Assembly (NCBI GenBank): GCA_020443005.1
Contig: JAGRJA010000230.1
Coordinates: forward strand, 1 to 9,244
Direction of reading: 5' to 3'
Length of the DNA: 9,244 nt
From: Pseudomonadales bacterium
GTDB lineage: Bacteria > Pseudomonadota > Gammaproteobacteria > Pseudomonadales > UBA7239
The position numbers and the translations under genes are program-made. The notes beneath the pieces were generated by a model, which searched no databases, was not told the origin of the DNA, and saw only the letters and a program-made list of their open reading frames with translations. This document shows, one piece after another, positions 6,522-9,244 of the stretch; the stretch's first letter is position 1, and each line of letters starts with the position of its first letter.

Positions 6522-7817
6522 TTGGCTTTACCCGGCGCACAACTCGGTCTGCGATTTTTCATGCTCACCGGCCTGCTTGTCATCGGTTGCTTTTTTGTAA
6601 TGCAACGGGAAATGCAGCATGTGGTAAACGCCGGCATTGACGCAACCGGAGAAGCTATTGCCAGACAATTGGCCATCAGCGTAAGGGATAATGTGATCAA
6701 CAGGGAGCTTCTGGCACTTCACGCCCAGGCGGCGGCCCTGCAGGAAACACCAATCGTCATGTCCGTCTCCATCTTTGATGCAAACGATACCTTGCTGGTC
6801 AGGTCACCCGCTGCAAACAACACAGAGAATACTGATAAACAATATGCCTACCCATCACCAATAACACTCAACGACACGCTGATAGGCAATGTCCATGTGC
6901 GTCTTGACACCCGGCAGCTGGCAAACCTGTACCAGCATATTTACTCAACCCTGATCGGGCTCCTGATCATCGGTTTGTGTGGCTGCCTGTGGCTGGCAAC
7001 CCGTTACACCAACAGGCTTAATCGGATATTTGTCTCACTCGGCAAACAAATGGATGCCATTATCCACCGCGGCGAGGATGAAACGCTCTACCCTGGAAAT
7101 GATCCCGACAGCTGGCTGGAGATACTTGGCAAAAAGCTTGACATCCTTTCCAGGCAAACAGAAGCACTCAGAAAAAGTTCACCGCTTCACCAGAAACCGA
7201 TACATACCTCCGGCAATGCCCATGCCTTGCCTGCCGGCTACGGTCTGCTGATTATTGAGTGTCTGAACATTAACCAGATTCAGCGACAAATCAGCCATCG
7301 GCAAACAAAAAAGATCCTTGCACAATTCCAGCAGGCCGTCGACCATTGCGCCCTGCTGTATGGAGGAAAGCACCTTGCCACACACGGCAAATATCTTTTG
7401 CTTCGCTTCGAGGATGACGAAAATCACGATGCGCCATCAAGGCTGGTTTTCTGCAGCTGGCTGATCATGGCCAGTGTGATGAACCTGCAGGAAAACGCCG
7501 AGCTTGGCCTCCATGTGAAATGCAGAATGTCGGGGCGCTGGAGCACCACACAACCCGAACGAACCCGGCTTGAAAACAACCTGTACCTTCAGCACGAGCT
7601 GAATGATCTTCATCAACTCTGTCAACAAGGTGCTGAAAACGACTTGATTCTGGGGAAAAACTTCAGGCAGTTTGAAGCCATTGTTGAACACTGCAAACTG
7701 AAGCTGATCAGTAATCACGAGCTCGATGAAGACTTCTATCTACTCGAAGGCATGGAAGACAATATTCTGCAAACCCTCAACATGCAGCTTGACACAATGC
7801 ACAACTCGCAGCGATAA
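6522..7817 (+). CDS. Two-TM membrane protein, Smp/AhpA-like position, with degenerate class III cyclase-like C-terminal domain
   Basis: The 431-residue product starts at TTG 6522. It has a first TM segment (about 9-27), an extracytoplasmic region (28-140) with a helical start and a beta-rich VSIFDAND...IGNVHVRLD section, a second TM (about 142-160), and a HAMP-like linker (about 161-215). Topology and divergence from serB fit the Smp/YtjB/AhpA (SMP_2) family, which is usually near 200 residues; that assignment rests mostly on context. Residues 238-410 resemble a class III adenylate/guanylate cyclase domain: GYGLLIIECLNI, a helix, LYGGKHLATHGKYLLLRF, then NNLYLQHELNDL and ENDLILG. The metal-binding aspartates are absent: the first position appears as Glu or Cys in IIECLN, and the GD of the second motif is GK (289-290). 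It is probably a non-catalytic signalling or binding domain. Partner and ligand are unknown. Confidence 0.7.
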   Translation: MALPGAQLGLRFFMLTGLLVIGCFFVMQREMQHVVNAGIDATGEAIARQLAISVRDNVINRELLALHAQAAALQETPIVMSVSIFDANDTLLVRSPAANNTENTDKQYAYPSPITLNDTLIGNVHVRLDTRQLANLYQHIYSTLIGLLIIGLCGCLWLATRYTNRLNRIFVSLGKQMDAIIHRGEDETLYPGNDPDSWLEILGKKLDILSRQTEALRKSSPLHQKPIHTSGNAHALPAGYGLLIIECLNINQIQRQISHRQTKKILAQFQQAVDHCALLYGGKHLATHGKYLLLRFEDDENHDAPSRLVFCSWLIMASVMNLQENAELGLHVKCRMSGRWSTTQPERTRLENNLYLQHELNDLHQLCQQGAENDLILGKNFRQFEAIVEHCKLKLISNHELDEDFYLLEGMEDNILQTLNMQLDTMHNSQR

Positions 7818-7838
7818 CGCCCGCTTTGATTTTTCAAA

Positions 7839-7862
7839 AAGGTCGCTCGATCAAGCGACCTT
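7839..7862 (-). terminator. Rho-independent terminator of the porin gene, between convergent genes
   Basis: A 9-bp perfect stem (7839-7847 with 7854-7862, core GGTCGCT/AGCGACC) encloses a 6-nt loop. On the minus strand it is followed by TTTTTGAAA, a fair U-tract, so it suits the porin transcript ending at 7900. On the plus strand the stem is followed only by TTCATCC, so it may also end the Smp-like gene (stop at 7817) but less efficiently. Confidence 0.8.
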
Positions 7863-7899
7863 CATCCGGCATATACTCATCGACAACAGCACGGGAAAA

Positions 7900-9132
7900 T
7901 CAAAAGCTGGCCGATGCCGTTAACCAGAGCTTCTGTGTATCGGTAGAAAACGCGTCAGCATCATAGTCAGCATATTTCAGCGAAAGCGAATAGTTTTCAA
8001 ATTTCCTGGTCAGGGAAACACCCCACTCTGAACCTATATCACTTTTTGCCGAAGCCGCTGCGGTCGCTGAGTCATACTCAAACTGGTGATAATTTGTCAG
8101 CCAGGCGACGCCCATAAACTTGCCTTTAACAAGCAAATAATCATCAACGATACCTCCAGCGATATTACCACTACCGCCACCCAGAAACTGGTCTGTCCAA
8201 CCCTGGAATTTATGCAAGGTAGCCAAAGGGGTAATGAAGCGACCTTTCACACCGTCTGTACCCAGCTTTTCTCGCCCCAATGAAACAGAGATACCTTCCA
8301 CACTCACACCACCCTCTAACAAATAATAACTGGCGTCATAGGATGCCGGGTTGTTATGTGCGTCACTTTGTTTTGCATATTCAGCCGCGTAACTGAACAT
8401 CCCCGTAGTGCCGGCAAATCTCATGCCACCGGTTTTACTGGAAAAAGCCGCTGCATCGTCATTATTGATGTCATAAACATACAGTGACAATTTACCCGCA
8501 TCCCAGCCACCATAAGCAACATTAAACAGATGAGTACTGTTATCGTGATCACCTCCGGGGCTGCTTTCCCCGAAAATACGGTTCACATTGCTGATATGGG
8601 CAACAAATATCGTAGTATCAGGCAAGGCGGTATTGCTGACGGAAAAGGCATCGTAGGTCTGCTCATTCTGACGAAAACCAACACCACCAACAAAACGCTG
8701 ATTATCGAGCAATATTCGCTGTCGCCCCCACTTGAGTGTTGTCTCGGGAATGCCACTGTAAGCCAACCACACCTGGTTTACTTCGCTGCCCTCGGGATCG
8801 ATCACGACAGACTTGGAAACCTTTTCATTGGTTGTGCTGTTGTAGTCGTCCTTCAGTGCTGTTGTATCATCAAATTCAACAAAGGCCTTGAAACCCTTAT
8901 AGTCATCCGTCAGAAGATTCAATCGTGTTTTAAGTGTTATCGCAGTTGCATCCCTGTCGGGCGCCGCTATTACCGCCTGATCCACATCCTCATAACGAAG
9001 CCGGAAATCGAGTCCGACCTTTCCGTTTTTAATCGCATCAACAAGCGTTTCGGCAGCAACAACACCGGTCGAAGAAAACATTGAAGAAACAGCAAGCGAT
9101 GCGGGCAACAGGATTGATAAAGATTTTTTCAT
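7900..9132 (-). CDS. Outer membrane beta-barrel porin, alginate-export (AlgE-like) type
   Basis: The 410-residue product has a signal peptide (MKKSLSILLP, hydrophobic core, VAA before residue 28) and ends in phenylalanine after alternating residues (LWLTASASF), the usual signal for outer membrane barrel insertion. The mature N terminus ETLVDAIKNGKVGLDFRLRYEDVDQ-type pattern, LKTRLN near 67-72, WGRQRI (135-140) and RQNEQTYDA (154-162) are typical of the alginate-export domain porins. Most family members are uncharacterised and probably take up or export organic anions or sugars; the true alginate exporter AlgE sits in an alginate cluster, which is not seen here. GGAGG (9141-9137) lies 4 nt before the ATG, a strong ribosome binding site. 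A sigma-54-like promoter lies upstream, suggesting conditional expression. Substrate not known. Confidence 0.85.
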   Translation of the reverse strand: MKKSLSILLPASLAVSSMFSSTGVVAAETLVDAIKNGKVGLDFRLRYEDVDQAVIAAPDRDATAITLKTRLNLLTDDYKGFKAFVEFDDTTALKDDYNSTTNEKVSKSVVIDPEGSEVNQVWLAYSGIPETTLKWGRQRILLDNQRFVGGVGFRQNEQTYDAFSVSNTALPDTTIFVAHISNVNRIFGESSPGGDHDNSTHLFNVAYGGWDAGKLSLYVYDINNDDAAAFSSKTGGMRFAGTTGMFSYAAEYAKQSDAHNNPASYDASYYLLEGGVSVEGISVSLGREKLGTDGVKGRFITPLATLHKFQGWTDQFLGGGSGNIAGGIVDDYLLVKGKFMGVAWLTNYHQFEYDSATAAASAKSDIGSEWGVSLTRKFENYSLSLKYADYDADAFSTDTQKLWLTASASF

Positions 9133-9136
9133 ACGA

Positions 9137-9141
9137 CCTCC
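9137..9141 (-). promoter_or_regulatory. Strong ribosome binding site of the porin gene
   Basis: GGAGG on the minus strand, with a 4-nt gap to the ATG at 9132, confirms the chosen start and suggests efficient translation. Confidence 0.75.
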
Positions 9142-9173
9142 GAGGGAAACAGAAAATTACCTCTACCAACGAA

Positions 9174-9190
9174 AGCACAAGTTATGCCAA
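9174..9190 (-). promoter_or_regulatory. Predicted sigma-54 (RpoN) promoter of the porin gene
   Basis: The minus strand reads TTGGCATAACTTGTGCT. The invariant GG (9188-9187) and GC (9176-9175) are separated by exactly 10 nt, and TGGCA plus TGCT match the -24/-12 consensus TGGCACG-N4-TTGCW at most fixed positions. The predicted start is near 9164, about 30 nt before the ATG. The window ends about 55 bp upstream, so an enhancer-binding site for the activator would be outside or only partly visible. TTGGCA could instead be a -35 box, but no good -10 box lies 16-18 bp downstream. Confidence 0.55.
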
Positions 9191-9244
9191 TTATTAATTT
9201 ACGCCAAAAAATTCTGTTCGCGTTTTATTTTTGTGCAGGAAATC

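Noticed and set aside
8530..9084. 184-residue plus-strand frame inside the porin gene
   Set aside because: It lies antisense to a porin with signal peptide, family motifs and C-terminal phenylalanine, and shows no motif of its own.

Overview
The window looks like chromosomal DNA of a gammaproteobacterium. The pointers are an EpmB-type EF-P lysylation gene next to efp, a FimX-type REC/PAS/GGDEF/EAL protein ending like Pseudomonas FimX, a SerB with N-terminal ACT domains of the Pseudomonas type, and a membrane protein divergent from serB as smp/ytjB is in enteric bacteria. Base composition and codon use look even throughout. I see no insertion sequence, phage gene, CRISPR array, tRNA or rRNA. 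It reads as core genome, and a genus cannot be named with confidence.

Layout. (1) 1-1464: the 5' part of efp (minus strand, cut by the window edge) and epmB (plus strand) diverge across 39 bp; EpmB makes the beta-lysine that is attached to EF-P Lys34. (2) 1465-1676: a gene-poor leader with several short hairpins precedes fimX. (3) 1677-3892: fimX, a probably non-enzymatic c-di-GMP-responsive protein of type IV pilus function, closed by a strong rho-independent terminator. (4) 4037-6388, minus strand: serB (phosphoserine phosphatase, TTG start) followed 90 bp later by a membrane-anchored SGNH/GDSL hydrolase, perhaps one transcription unit. (5) 6398-6521: a compact divergent control region with a perfect TATAAT for serB and three copies of a TTCAGGG element. 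(6) 6522-7817: a two-TM protein (TTG start) in the position of Smp/AhpA whose C-terminal half resembles a class III nucleotide cyclase domain lacking its metal-binding aspartates. (7) 7839-7862: a hairpin between two convergent genes. (8) 7900-9132, minus strand: an alginate-export-type outer membrane beta-barrel porin, preceded by a good sigma-54-like -24/-12 promoter.

How the genes relate: efp/epmB is one translation-factor modification module. fimX, serB and the divergent membrane protein recall a neighbourhood I remember from Pseudomonas (from memory, not checked). No complete novel multi-gene system is evident. The most unusual points are two neighbouring signalling proteins with apparently dead nucleotide-cyclase-type domains (FimX and the Smp-like protein), a FimX EAL domain that has lost the usual ligand-binding arginine, and the repeat-rich serB/smp control region.
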